From JAGORM01 sp964406795 (GTDB lineage: Bacteria > Patescibacteriota > Microgenomatia > Levybacterales > GWA1-39-11), in contig CAYOTA010000006.1 of NCBI GenBank assembly GCA_964406795.1, forward strand, positions 1 through 64,000: DNA of 64,000 nt, written 5' to 3'. The notes below the pieces were generated by a model. The model searched no databases, was not told the DNA's origin, and worked only from the letters and a program-made list of their open reading frames with translations. A program made the translations under genes and the position numbers. Each line of letters starts with the position of its first letter. Position 1 is the first letter of the stretch. This document shows positions 1-8,677 of the stretch, piece by piece.

Positions 1-3000
1 GATGGGTTGTTAGGATAGATACTACCGTTGGCGATAGTCCAGTAGTTTGTACCAAGACTTGCTGGATCTGTCCAAGAAAGTGTTGAGGATGATCCCGTAC
101 TTCCTGAAGTTAACACATACCCAGCTGTTGCAGATGAAGGCCATGTGTATACTACCCCGTTGAGGGAAGTTGTACCGGTTGAGGTAAAGTTCACAATGTT
201 AAGAATGTTTCCAGACGAATCAATTCTCTGAGTACCGGCTGAAGCTCCAGTGTTTAATCCGGTAGTTGCGTTAAGTGTAGTACCGGTGATTGTGTTGGCT
301 GTTGCAATGGTTCCAAAGCCTGAAGCGATAGAGCCGGAGACTAATGCGCCGGTTGTTGTGAGACTTGAGGAGGTGACACCAGTTCCAAGAGTTGTGTTTG
401 TTAAGACTGTTGCATTGTTGATCTGGAATGCTGGAGTACCAGAGTTAACATTAATAAAGCCAAACTTTGCTGATGCGGTAGAGTTACCCCCTATCAAAAA
501 GTCTAATGTAGTATTTGTTGGATAAATGGTTCCATTAGCAATGGTAAAGTAATTTACAGCAAGAGAAGAAATATCGCTCCATGAAAGAGTTCCCCCACCA
601 TTTGTAGTTAGTGCATATCCTGATGTCCCGTCAGCTCCTGGCCAAGTATATGTAACCCCATTAAACTGTGTGGTACTGATATTTTGTAGTGCACCTGTGC
701 TATTGATTCTGATGGTTCCGGCTCCCGCACCCGTGTTGATTCCTATAGTTGCATTAATGGTAGTACCAGTAATTGTATTAGCTGTAGCAATGGTTCCAAA
801 TCCGGAAGCGATACTTCCTGAAACTAATGCGCCTGTTGTTGTTAAAGATGAACTTGTAACTCCGCTTCCAAGAGTTGTGTTTGTTAACACAGTTGCGTTG
901 TTGATCTGGAATGCTGGTGTACCGGAATTAATGTTAATAAGTCCAAACTTTGCACTTGCAGTTGAGGTACCGCCAAACAAAACATCCAAAGTAGAATTTT
1001 TTGGGTGAAGTGTTCCGTTTGCTACGTTCCAAAAGTTAATAGCTGGAATTGCCCCTGGATCAATCCATGAAAGAACCCCGCTTCCATCATTAATAAGCAC
1101 ATATCCTGCTCCTTGAGTTCCTGGCCATGTGTAAGTAAGACTATTAAATTGAGTTTGCCCAATATTTAAAAGGTTTCTGGATGAATCCAAAACTGTGACA
1201 CTATTTGAAGAAAGAACCGTTCCGGATGGTAAGTTTACATTATTTAGTGTTGTAGTTAGATATGATGATGATATGTTTGTTATATTTACCAGGTTTCCGA
1301 GGTTATCTATTCTTTGTGTACCAGCACCTGCTCCTGTATTAATGGCCGCTGTACCGTTCAAGGTTGTTCCGGTGATAGTGTTGGCTGTTGCAATGGTTCC
1401 AAAACCTGAAGCGATAGAGCCGGAAACCAAAGCGCCGGTGGTTGTTAAGGAAGATGAAGTAACTCCAGTTCCGAGTGTTGAAGAAGAAAGAACTGAAGCA
1501 CCATTAATTCGGTATACCTTTCCTGAGGAAAGATTAATGTCTCCAGTTGAAGTAACAGTTCCAGAACCGTTTAATGGAGAAAGTGTAATGTCGCCAGTTG
1601 TACTTCCTCCAATGGTTAGGCTTTGGTTAGCGGTTGTTTGTAGTAATCCTGCAGCAGTGAGGTATGTAGAGCCAGCTGCTCCTGCAGATAAAGAGGCTGT
1701 TGGCGTTCCAGAGTTAACATTGAGAACTGCAAACTTAGCGGAAGCGGTTGAAGTACCTCCTAATATAAGGTCAAGGGATGGATTTCCTGTATAGATACTT
1801 CCATTTGCAACAACCCACTGCTCAGATCCCAGCTGACAAGTACCTGTTCCCGTTACTATACCACCGGACGTAGTAACACAAGAAGCGGTTCCGGTTGATA
1901 AACCAACCGCCCCATTTGAATAGTACGTACTTGCGTAGACATTGTTAAATTGGCTTGCTGATCTACCTAGATCCACTTGTAAATTAGTACTTGGCGCAAC
2001 ATATGAACCCAATATGCCGTTTTGAGGAGCAACAATAATATTGCCAGTAGTACCTCCGCCAAAGGTTAAATTTTGTGTAGATGTTGTTCCTAAGTTTCCA
2101 GCTGCTGTCAAAAACACGGCACCAGCGCTGCCATTAAGAGTTACTGTTGGTGTTCCGGAGTTCACATTTGTTACAGAAAATTTTGCAGAACCGCTTGATG
2201 TCCCACCTATCAAAAAGTCAACTGTACTGTTTTTAGGATACACTACACCGCTTACCTGGTCAAAGTAATTTGCGCTTCCTCCGCTGGCATTTATCCAAGC
2301 AAGTCCGCCTGTCCCATCAGATGACAAAACATAACCGCTTGAAGATGCGTCTGATGAAGGCCATGTGTAGGTAACTCCGTTAAGTGTTGTTGTTCCTGAA
2401 ACAGCAAATGTTCCAGTAACGTCCAGGGATGCTGTTGGGCTCGTGTTTCCAATTCCAACGATATAAGAAGTACTAGTAGGATATAGATTGTTACTGGAAA
2501 GCGTCCAGTCTGATGTAGGCGCTGATGTCCCATTAATAGTAATTGTGTTACTTCCTGAATTAGCAGATAAAGAAATTCCTGATCCTGCAGCAAATGTGAT
2601 GGTGCTTCCATTTAACACTGTGTTACCTACCCCAATACCTGAGATTCCGTTAGTACTGGAAGAAAGCGTATTGCCTGAAATAGTAAGACCTGAGCCAAGC
2701 AAAATTGCCCCTCCTACTCCACCTATAGAAGAAACGCCTGTGCTTGAGATGACGGGATTTTGCCCAGGTGTTACAGAAATTCCCTCACCTGCGGTGATTG
2801 AGTAAATTACATTTCCTGCAGTCAAGTTCCCTGTCCCGATATTTAAATCAATATTATCTCCGTTTATATCTTCATTAAATTGAGATCGAATATTAACAGT
2901 AAATATTCCGTTGGCTGAGGTCGCTGCTAAAACTTCTTTTTTACTTAACTCCGCACGCTGTTGAGGAGTTAAATTTGCAAAACGTCTTTGTGCTTCTGTT

Positions 3001-3788
3001 GCAAATGCTGGCAATATTTCACCCTTTTTTCCTGCATGTAGGTCTCTGAAAACAGTAAACCCTAAAACTCCCAGAGATAAAAAGATGACTACTGCCAGTC
3101 CCGCAACTGCTCTTTTGTATTCTGGTAACTGGTTTGGCATATGAAGTCCACCTGTACCCTGTGCCTTTTTAGCACCAAAGACATTTTTTCTGGAGGGCAT
3201 GTAGTGTGAGAAAGAAGAAAATTGCCCCATGTGCTTGAGCATGTGATTTTTCTTCCAAAATGCTGTTGAGGAATTTGTAAAGGACGCCTCCCCCCCTACC
3301 CCCCCTCCATGTTGGGGAGGTGTATTTTGAGGCTGACTGCTGGGCGTTGCATAGGTGCTGGAAGCGGGATTAGATACGGGAGCGTTTGTAAAATCTGACA
3401 CTGACTTAACTGGTGCAAACAAGTCATAGCTTGCACGCGTTGTAGGGTTTTTTCTTGCTGTTAAGTACTCACGAATTTTTTGAGGGGAATATAATCTTTC
3501 ACCGTTTTGGTCACGCTCAGCAAGCACTACTCCACGCTCCTCAAGGCGTCTGAGCGTGGAAACGGAAACTGAAAGCGCAACTGCAGCTTCGGAAATGGAA
3601 AGTGGACGATTACGTTTAAACTCACGGAGTTCTGCTTTGGAGAAAAATCTATTCTTCCCGTCTAGTCTAACTGACTTTAACGTGCCTTGCTGATCCCAAC
3701 GTCTAACTGTGTCAATTGAGACTCCAAGGAGCTTTGCGGCGTGGCTAATACTAACAAAATCGTTTTTATTGGGCAGATTGTCGGGCAT
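1..3788 (-). CDS. Giant surface protein with N-terminal DNA-binding domains (partial, runs off left edge)
   Basis: Open from an ATG at 3788 to the window edge, about 1,260 codons, so the C-terminus is missing. Seen: residues about 10-58 and 62-110 are two tandem MerR/excisionase-like helix-turn-helix units (SISHAAKLLGVSIDTVRRW and SISEAAVALSVSVSTLRRLEE). A low-complexity linker follows, then basic residues, one hydrophobic segment (about 227-247, VAGLAVVIFLSLGVLGF), and a long Ser/Thr/Gly/Asn-rich region with diverged repeats. One repeat reads like SGFGTIATANTITGTT (three copies), another like LDFLIGGNSTASAKF (four copies). Inference: type II anchor with the N-terminus in the cytoplasm and the repeats outside. 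The repeat module recurs in the giant protein at 33418-38160. Membrane-tethered regulators such as ToxR are an organisational analogue only. Function unknown. Confidence 0.8.
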   Translation of the reverse strand, partial: MPDNLPNKNDFVSISHAAKLLGVSIDTVRRWDQQGTLKSVRLDGKNRFFSKAELREFKRNRPLSISEAAVALSVSVSTLRRLEERGVVLAERDQNGERLYSPQKIREYLTARKNPTTRASYDLFAPVKSVSDFTNAPVSNPASSTYATPSSQPQNTPPQHGGGVGGEASFTNSSTAFWKKNHMLKHMGQFSSFSHYMPSRKNVFGAKKAQGTGGLHMPNQLPEYKRAVAGLAVVIFLSLGVLGFTVFRDLHAGKKGEILPAFATEAQRRFANLTPQQRAELSKKEVLAATSANGIFTVNIRSQFNEDINGDNIDLNIGTGNLTAGNVIYSITAGEGISVTPGQNPVISSTGVSSIGGVGGAILLGSGLTISGNTLSSSTNGISGIGVGNTVLNGSTITFAAGSGISLSANSGSNTITINGTSAPTSDWTLSSNNLYPTSTSYIVGIGNTSPTASLDVTGTFAVSGTTTLNGVTYTWPSSDASSSGYVLSSDGTGGLAWINASGGSANYFDQVSGVVYPKNSTVDFLIGGTSSGSAKFSVTNVNSGTPTVTLNGSAGAVFLTAAGNLGTTSTQNLTFGGGTTGNIIVAPQNGILGSYVAPSTNLQVDLGRSASQFNNVYASTYYSNGAVGLSTGTASCVTTSGGIVTGTGTCQLGSEQWVVANGSIYTGNPSLDLILGGTSTASAKFAVLNVNSGTPTASLSAGAAGSTYLTAAGLLQTTANQSLTIGGSTTGDITLSPLNGSGTVTSTGDINLSSGKVYRINGASVLSSSTLGTGVTSSSLTTTGALVSGSIASGFGTIATANTITGTTLNGTAAINTGAGAGTQRIDNLGNLVNITNISSSYLTTTLNNVNLPSGTVLSSNSVTVLDSSRNLLNIGQTQFNSLTYTWPGTQGAGYVLINDGSGVLSWIDPGAIPAINFWNVANGTLHPKNSTLDVLFGGTSTASAKFGLININSGTPAFQINNATVLTNTTLGSGVTSSSLTTTGALVSGSIASGFGTIATANTITGTTINATIGINTGAGAGTIRINSTGALQNISTTQFNGVTYTWPGADGTSGYALTTNGGGTLSWSDISSLAVNYFTIANGTIYPTNTTLDFLIGGNSTASAKFGFINVNSGTPAFQINNATVLTNTTLGTGVTSSSLTTTGALVSGSIASGFGTIATANTITGTTLNATTGLNTGASAGTQRIDSSGNILNIVNFTSTGTTSLNGVVYTWPSSATAGYVLTSGSTGSSSTLSWTDPASLGTNYWTIANGSIYPNNP
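3290..3305 (-). repeat. Paired homopolymer G7 tracts inside giant surface gene
   Basis: On the coding strand two runs of seven G are separated by TA, encoding the Gly-rich linker GGGVGGE just upstream of the membrane segment. A slip of one base would truncate the protein before its membrane anchor. Confidence 0.6.
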
Positions 3789-3833
3789 TGAATTTTAGGG
3801 CAATAAGTTCTTTCGCTAACGCTCAATAACTTC

Positions 3834-3857
3834 CTTTTACTCGCTAGCTCGTAAAAG
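3834..3857 (-). promoter_or_regulatory. Leader RNA hairpin upstream of giant surface gene 1
   Basis: On the minus strand CTTTTAC and GTAAAAG pair around the ten-base loop GAGCTAGCGA, followed by GGAAGTTAT and, nearer the start codon, GCCCTA. The same element precedes the giant gene at 33418, with an identical loop and a stem changed on both sides. Confidence 0.6.
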
Positions 3858-3884
3858 TAAATTCTTTTTAAATTTGTGTCTGAC

Positions 3885-3910
3885 CTATGTATTGATTAGT
3901 CAATGCATAG
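3885..3910. promoter_or_regulatory. 26-bp dyad, putative operator (copy 1)
   Basis: Half-sites CTATGTATTGA and TCAATGCATAG flank TTAG. It lies about 100 bases upstream of the giant gene start and between that gene and the ATPase operon. A second copy with the same TTAG centre lies at 44138-44163. Confidence 0.5.
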
Positions 3911-4165
3911 ATGAAACATATATCAATTGAACCATATATTTTCACGGCTTGTCAAGTACTTTCTAGCCTTTTTTTAGGGGTTTTAAGACTATTTTGTACA
4001 ACTTTGTGTAACATAAAAACTGATTGTCTTTATTTATCAATCTAAGCATAGATATAAAACTACTTCTTTGTTTTAACTTTTCATGGTTAAAAATATTTAT
4101 AACAATTATCCTAATCTTGAACAGGTTTTGCACAGATGATGTAAAAGAATTGATAATCCAACATA
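3911..4165. other. Divergent intergenic region
   Basis: This A+T-rich gap separates the giant surface gene (minus) from the ATPase operon (plus). It holds a TTGACA on the minus strand near 3950 without a convincing -10 partner. I see no gene in it. Confidence 0.5.
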
Positions 4166-4194
4166 TTGACTCTCATTTACGCACAAAATATACT
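4166..4194 (+). promoter_or_regulatory. Sigma-70-like promoter of the ATPase operon
   Basis: TTGACT, a 17-base spacer and TATACT. The predicted transcription start is near 4201, leaving a leader of about 20 bases with no clear Shine-Dalgarno sequence before the ATG at 4221. Confidence 0.65.
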
Positions 4195-4220
4195 GGCACT
4201 AAGATTGTATTAATATATAT

Positions 4221-4997
4221 ATGCATTACCTGTCCAGACTTATACTCACACTGACTCTTTTTAGCTTCATATTTGCTAGTTCTGCCATGGCACAAAACAT
4301 TTTCCCAGGAGTAGCAAGTAATGTCACAGTTGAAAACCAAAATGTAAAAAATGGAGACATCATTTCAACCAACGGCAGAAATTATATTCTTTCCAATGAG
4401 CCATACAGTTCTCAAATTGCAGGTGTTGTAGTTTTGGATCCAGCCGTATCCATTGACCTGGCTCCTGGACAAACAAGTTACCCCATGGTGTCTTCCGGAA
4501 AAGCATTTGTGAACGTAAATACTTCCAACGGGGCAATAAAAATTGGAGACCTTATCACCTCATCCACAACAGGCGGGGTTGGCATAAAAGCAACTGAACC
4601 AGGATATGTAATTGGCACAGCCCAGGAAAACTATAACGAGTCAGATACGAAACGAGTTGGCAGTATCCTTGTGTCATTAGACACCCAATATGCATACCCT
4701 CCAGCACCAAGCGGAAGCGGTTCTAAGTTTTGGGAAATCTTCAACCTCACCAAATCCGCTTCCTACCAAGAGCCGAGCGTGTTTATTAAATATGCAATTG
4801 CAGGAATGATTGTGATTGTGACTTTTATCATCGGATTCTTCACCTTCGGAAGAATTGCTAGTAACGGAATTACGGCATTAGGACGCAATCCTTTGGCAGC
4901 CCGGATCATTCAAGTTGGTATAGTTTTAAACGTTTTGATTGCTTTAGCTATTGTTTTTTCAGGACTCTTCTTGTCTTACTTGATAATAAGACTGTAG
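4221..4997 (+). CDS. F-type ATPase subunit c-like protein with secreted ectodomain
   Basis: 258 residues against about 70-90 for normal subunit c. Seen: a signal peptide (1-24, ending SSAMA), an ectodomain of about 155 residues, then a C-terminal helical hairpin (TM about 187-208, loop ITALGRNPLAAR, TM about 229-256). The loop matches the polar loop of subunit c that meets gamma and epsilon. Neither membrane helix contains Asp or Glu, so the ion-binding carboxylate of the family is missing (second helix VGIVLNVLIALAIVFSGLF). The ectodomain resembles the region around residues 905-1016 of the giant protein at 33418 and, by its GDLITSS-type motif, the Peptidase_G2-like domain of bacterial surface proteins. 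Topology (ends out, loop in) fits subunit c. First gene of the operon. Ion translocation looks unlikely; the function is open. Confidence 0.8.
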   Translation: MHYLSRLILTLTLFSFIFASSAMAQNIFPGVASNVTVENQNVKNGDIISTNGRNYILSNEPYSSQIAGVVVLDPAVSIDLAPGQTSYPMVSSGKAFVNVNTSNGAIKIGDLITSSTTGGVGIKATEPGYVIGTAQENYNESDTKRVGSILVSLDTQYAYPPAPSGSGSKFWEIFNLTKSASYQEPSVFIKYAIAGMIVIVTFIIGFFTFGRIASNGITALGRNPLAARIIQVGIVLNVLIALAIVFSGLFLSYLIIRL

Positions 4998-5005
4998 AAT
5001 AAATT

Positions 5006-5779
5006 ATGGACTTACAAAACTTGTTATACATACTTCTAGGACTCATCCTACTCCTCTGCTATGGTGTAATTTTTATGGCATTTAAAATTTCTCAACAAAG
5101 TAAAATCATAAATAAACCTCAAGATGACTATGGCACAACCTTGGAGATAATAGAATCGGCTCAAAAACAGGCAAATGCTATTGTGGAAAAGGCAGTTGAA
5201 TCAGCAAAGCATATTCTCTTTGAAACTGAATACGTAAAGCAGGATATAACACGGGAAATGCAGGATAGTCTTTCAAAAGTTGCCGAGGAAACAATCAAAA
5301 TGGTTCAGGGAAGAAGCGCTGAATCAGACAAGGAATTCAGAACTATTGTAGACGAAATTAAGCAAGAATTTGCAAAAGAAGCAAGCCAAAAGTTATCTGC
5401 TATTGAAAAAATTGCAACTGATGAAACAAATGATTTCAAGGAAATACTGAGACGCGAAACAGTTTCGTCACAAGCCATTATTGGAAAGAAAATTGGAGAC
5501 GACTTCACACAAGTCCAGCATGAGATAGATGAATACAAAAAGCTACGTATGGGTGAAGTTGACCGCAACATAGATGGTATGGTCAAACAAGTAGTGAAAG
5601 ATGTCTTAGGACAATCAATCACACTACCCGTTCAGGAAAATTTAGTCATAAATAGCCTGGAAAATGCAAAGAAAATTGGCATTTTTAAAACCTTGGAAAA
5701 AGAAATGGATGCACCTGGGATTAAACCCGCGGCTGATTATACTATCCCAGAAAAACCAAAGGAGGAACATGCAGCCTAA
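5006..5779 (+). CDS. atpF: F-type ATPase subunit b-like stator protein
   Basis: 257 residues, longer than the usual 150-170. One N-terminal membrane helix (about 7-27) is followed by a long charged, mostly helical and likely coiled-coil region. This is the plan of subunit b, the peripheral stalk that links the membrane to delta and alpha. It starts 8 bases after the c-like gene and its end overlaps the delta start by 11 bases, so it is translationally coupled. Primary sequence in b subunits is poorly conserved; the call depends on position and architecture. The extra length may reflect a second b-like segment or a longer stalk. Confidence 0.75.
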   Translation: MDLQNLLYILLGLILLLCYGVIFMAFKISQQSKIINKPQDDYGTTLEIIESAQKQANAIVEKAVESAKHILFETEYVKQDITREMQDSLSKVAEETIKMVQGRSAESDKEFRTIVDEIKQEFAKEASQKLSAIEKIATDETNDFKEILRRETVSSQAIIGKKIGDDFTQVQHEIDEYKKLRMGEVDRNIDGMVKQVVKDVLGQSITLPVQENLVINSLENAKKIGIFKTLEKEMDAPGIKPAADYTIPEKPKEEHAA

Positions 5780-6263
5780 TTTAACTACCAACGTGTTCAA
5801 TTCCATCTACACTGTTTCAGAACTACAACTTTTCTATAAAGAAATAGATCATATCGTATCTAGTTTATTCTCTGACTCATCCTCTATTTCAGACATTCTT
5901 GAAAAGTCACTAAGCCCAGAAAAAAAAGAAGTTATCATAAACTACCTAGAAAATGAACATGTGGACATAAAAAACCCAGTATTAATTCAAGAATCACTTT
6001 TAAAGCTGAAAAAAGAAGGAGATAAGATTCCGGTAGTTAACCTAACACTCGCATTTGAGCCTACACAGTCAATTCTTAAAAATATGAGCCTTTGGTTTCT
6101 AAGGCGAATTCAAAAAAAGGTAGTACTTAATATAACGCTTGAAAGAACAGTTCTCGGCGGTGCTTTCATTTCTTATGACGGTAAATATAAAGACTACACC
6201 ATTCAAACCAAGCTAAACAAATATTTTGAAAAACAGATACTTGTTGAAGAACCAGCATTATAA
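5769..6263 (+). CDS. atpH: F-type ATPase subunit delta
   Basis: 164 residues from the ATG at 5769, chosen because AAAGGAGG lies directly upstream. The open frame extends further back, but that part lies inside the b gene. The C-terminal part carries the delta signature: a beta segment (KKVVLNITLERTVLGG) followed by a short amphipathic end (IQTKLNKYFEKQ), matching the family pattern in which LxGGF precedes the last helix. Delta joins the peripheral stalk to the top of the alpha3beta3 head. The N-terminal helical bundle is diverged. It is followed two bases later by alpha. Confidence 0.75.
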   Translation: MQPNLTTNVFNSIYTVSELQLFYKEIDHIVSSLFSDSSSISDILEKSLSPEKKEVIINYLENEHVDIKNPVLIQESLLKLKKEGDKIPVVNLTLAFEPTQSILKNMSLWFLRRIQKKVVLNITLERTVLGGAFISYDGKYKDYTIQTKLNKYFEKQILVEEPAL

Positions 6264-6265
6264 AT

Positions 6266-7774
6266 ATGAGCCCATTTGAAATACAATTACAGGAGATAAA
6301 AGAATTTGGAGTGATACAAAGCATAGTTCATCCTATTGCCTTTGTAGCAGGACTACCAGGCGCATCCTTAAATGAGCTTATTATGTTTGAAAGTGGTGAT
6401 TTAGGACAAGTATTTTTAATGGAAGAAAATGTAGTTCATGTGCTGGTCTTTTCTAGTACACCTTTAAAGGTAGGCGGAAAATGCACAAGAACAAACAAAT
6501 TCCCAAGTATTCCTGTTGGTGAAGAACTGCTTGGTAAAATTATTGACCCCCTGGGAAATCCCTTCTCAGAATCTGAAGAATATACGCGTCCCACTGAAAC
6601 CCGCGAGTTGGAAGTGCATCCATTGGGCATTCAAGAACGCAGCCGCATAAAAGCACCGTTTCTTACCGGAGTCACCATAGTTGACATGATGGTACCACTT
6701 GGAAAAGGCCAAAAGGAATTAATCATAGGGGATCGTAAAACTGGAAAAACATCCTTTCTACTTACTACTATCAAAAACCAGGTTAATTCAGGAAGTATTG
6801 CTATTTATGCGGCTATTGGAAAGAAAAAATCTGATATTAAAGCAATTTTAGACTACTTCAAGCGCGAGGGTCTGGAAAACAAAGTTGTGACGATTGCCAC
6901 ATCTTCGTATGACTCCCCTAGTCTTATTTTTCTAACCCCGTTTGCGGGTGCAACACTTGCTGAATATTACAGAGATCAGGGAAAAGATGTTGTACTTGTT
7001 ATGGATGATCTTTCCACCCACTCAAAATTTTACCGCGAGATTTCACTCTTGGCTAAACGCTTTCCTGGACGCGACTCGTATCCAGGGGACATTTTCTATA
7101 CTCATGCACGCTTACTTGAACGCGCTGGAAACTTTAAACACAAGGCCTCAGGCAAAGAGGTATCTATTACCATGCTACCCGTTGTAGACATCATAGAAGG
7201 CGATTTTGCGGGGTTTATTGCCACAAATTTAATGGGTATGACTGACGGCCACATTTTCTTTGACTCTAATGCATATTATCAAGGAAGACGCCCTGCTGTT
7301 AACTTTTCTCTCTCAGTTACTCGTGTTGGAAGACAATCAAGTCCAAAGCTTTTAAGAAGTATTAACCGTGAGTTGACCGCATTCCTCACACTATATCAAA
7401 GGATGCAAGATCTATCTCATTTCGGATCAGAATTGACGGACGCTGTTAAACAAGTTTTGAGAACTGGGGATGTAATCTACAAATATTTTGAGCAAACAGA
7501 TGACGTAATTGTTCCGCCAACCGTCCAGCTTATTATGTTTGCTATGCTTTGGCTTAAACTCTATGACGACCCAACAGTACTTGAAAGTATTGCAACGTAT
7601 AGGAATAATTTAATTATCGCTAATGCAGAGCCTGCTAACTCAACCCTCTTTTCCAAAATGGTTCAGGTAGATATTTTTAATGATTTATTGGCAAATGTTT
7701 CCAAAAACAGAGAAACGTTACTTACCTTAGCAAAACGAAATATAGACCAAACAAGTACATCACATACTAACTAA
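6266..7774 (+). CDS. atpA: F-type ATPase subunit alpha
   Basis: 502 residues, normal length. The P-loop GDRKTGKTS follows the family signature LGKGQKELIIGDR. The arginine-finger region SVTRVGRQSSPK keeps the Arg that completes the catalytic site of beta. The N-terminal beta-barrel, central RecA-like domain and C-terminal helical domain are all recognisable. Alpha forms the hexameric head with beta and binds nucleotide without turnover. The nucleotide machinery is intact, in contrast with the membrane part of this complex. Confidence 0.95.
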   Translation: MSPFEIQLQEIKEFGVIQSIVHPIAFVAGLPGASLNELIMFESGDLGQVFLMEENVVHVLVFSSTPLKVGGKCTRTNKFPSIPVGEELLGKIIDPLGNPFSESEEYTRPTETRELEVHPLGIQERSRIKAPFLTGVTIVDMMVPLGKGQKELIIGDRKTGKTSFLLTTIKNQVNSGSIAIYAAIGKKKSDIKAILDYFKREGLENKVVTIATSSYDSPSLIFLTPFAGATLAEYYRDQGKDVVLVMDDLSTHSKFYREISLLAKRFPGRDSYPGDIFYTHARLLERAGNFKHKASGKEVSITMLPVVDIIEGDFAGFIATNLMGMTDGHIFFDSNAYYQGRRPAVNFSLSVTRVGRQSSPKLLRSINRELTAFLTLYQRMQDLSHFGSELTDAVKQVLRTGDVIYKYFEQTDDVIVPPTVQLIMFAMLWLKLYDDPTVLESIATYRNNLIIANAEPANSTLFSKMVQVDIFNDLLANVSKNRETLLTLAKRNIDQTSTSHTN

Positions 7775-7787
7775 AGCATATAAAACT

Positions 7788-8675
7788 ATGATAAGTAAAA
7801 ACTATTTAAACAATCAAAACCAGATGCTTGGAACACTCAAGACACTGGCCGAAGCATACGAGCAAATATCAGTTATTAGAATTCAGCGCGTAAGAGGTTC
7901 AGTTTTGGCAACCCGTGATTTCTTGGATGGGTTGGCTGATATTTTTAAAGACGTTAAGCAAAGCTACAGAGACGAAGTTGAAGATCTTATCAAGCACCAC
8001 AAAAACTCAAAAGAAACACTTTCCGGGCTTCAAAAAAATGGAAAAACTATAGCTGTCCTTCTCTCCTCGAATAACAAATTATATGGAGATATTGTATTTA
8101 GAGTATTTAATCTTTTTATCCAAGATGTGAAAAAAAATAACTATGATGTGGCTATTGTAGGAAAAGTAGGTCGAGCAATGTTTGAGCAGCATAGTACAAA
8201 TAAACCGTATCTTTACTTTGACATGCCAGACGAGGACGCTCAATTATCAGATATTGTGCCTGTTATAAAACAAATTGCAGAATATCAAAAGATATTTGTG
8301 TATTACGGCCGGTTTTTAAATATAGTGTCTCAGGAGCCGGCAATTTCAGAAGTATTGGGAGATGGATCATTACTTGATAAGCCAATGGAGAGTCAAGAAA
8401 GGCAAAAACATACACCGTTCTTTTTTGAACCATCACTTAAAAAGATATTAGGGTTTTTTGAAACACAAATGTTTTCATCTGTCTTAAAACAAGTTGTGGA
8501 TGAATCAGAACTCTCCAGGCATGCATCTCGTATCAAATCCATGGAAGATTCACTGGGTACAATTGAGCGTGAACAAGACATACTGCATAAAACTGAATTG
8601 AGAGCTAAAAGACAGGTAGAAAACAGCAAGCAACTACAAAGACTTTCAGGAATCGCATTGTGGCAGCGCGTATAA
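7788..8675 (+). CDS. atpG: F-type ATPase subunit gamma
   Basis: 295 residues, near the usual length. The two long terminal helices that make the rotor shaft are visible: an N-terminal one with LAEAYEQISVIRIQRVRGS, and a C-terminal one with SRHASRIKSMEDSLGTIERE followed by basic and helical residues. The central Rossmann-like part lies between. The sequence is diverged but has the expected layout between alpha and beta. Gamma turns inside alpha3beta3 and docks on the c-ring loop. Its end is two bases from the beta start. Confidence 0.85.
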   Translation: MISKNYLNNQNQMLGTLKTLAEAYEQISVIRIQRVRGSVLATRDFLDGLADIFKDVKQSYRDEVEDLIKHHKNSKETLSGLQKNGKTIAVLLSSNNKLYGDIVFRVFNLFIQDVKKNNYDVAIVGKVGRAMFEQHSTNKPYLYFDMPDEDAQLSDIVPVIKQIAEYQKIFVYYGRFLNIVSQEPAISEVLGDGSLLDKPMESQERQKHTPFFFEPSLKKILGFFETQMFSSVLKQVVDESELSRHASRIKSMEDSLGTIEREQDILHKTELRAKRQVENSKQLQRLSGIALWQRV

Positions 8676-8677
8676 TT

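Noticed and set aside
1..2805. Valine/proline-rich plus-strand frames opposite the giant gene
   Set aside because: They are antisense to the continuous minus-strand frame, and their repeats simply mirror it.
4024..4254. 76-codon open frame upstream of the ATPase operon
   Set aside because: It covers the operon promoter and the first codons of the c-like gene, has no ribosome-binding site, and looks like random A+T-rich coding potential.
5664..5768. N-terminal extension of the delta subunit
   Set aside because: This part lies inside the b gene, while the start at 5769 has a perfect AAAGGAGG site and gives the normal length.
8660..8677. GTG start for beta at 8660
   Set aside because: It would overlap the end of gamma; the ATG at 8678 gives the standard beta N-terminus.
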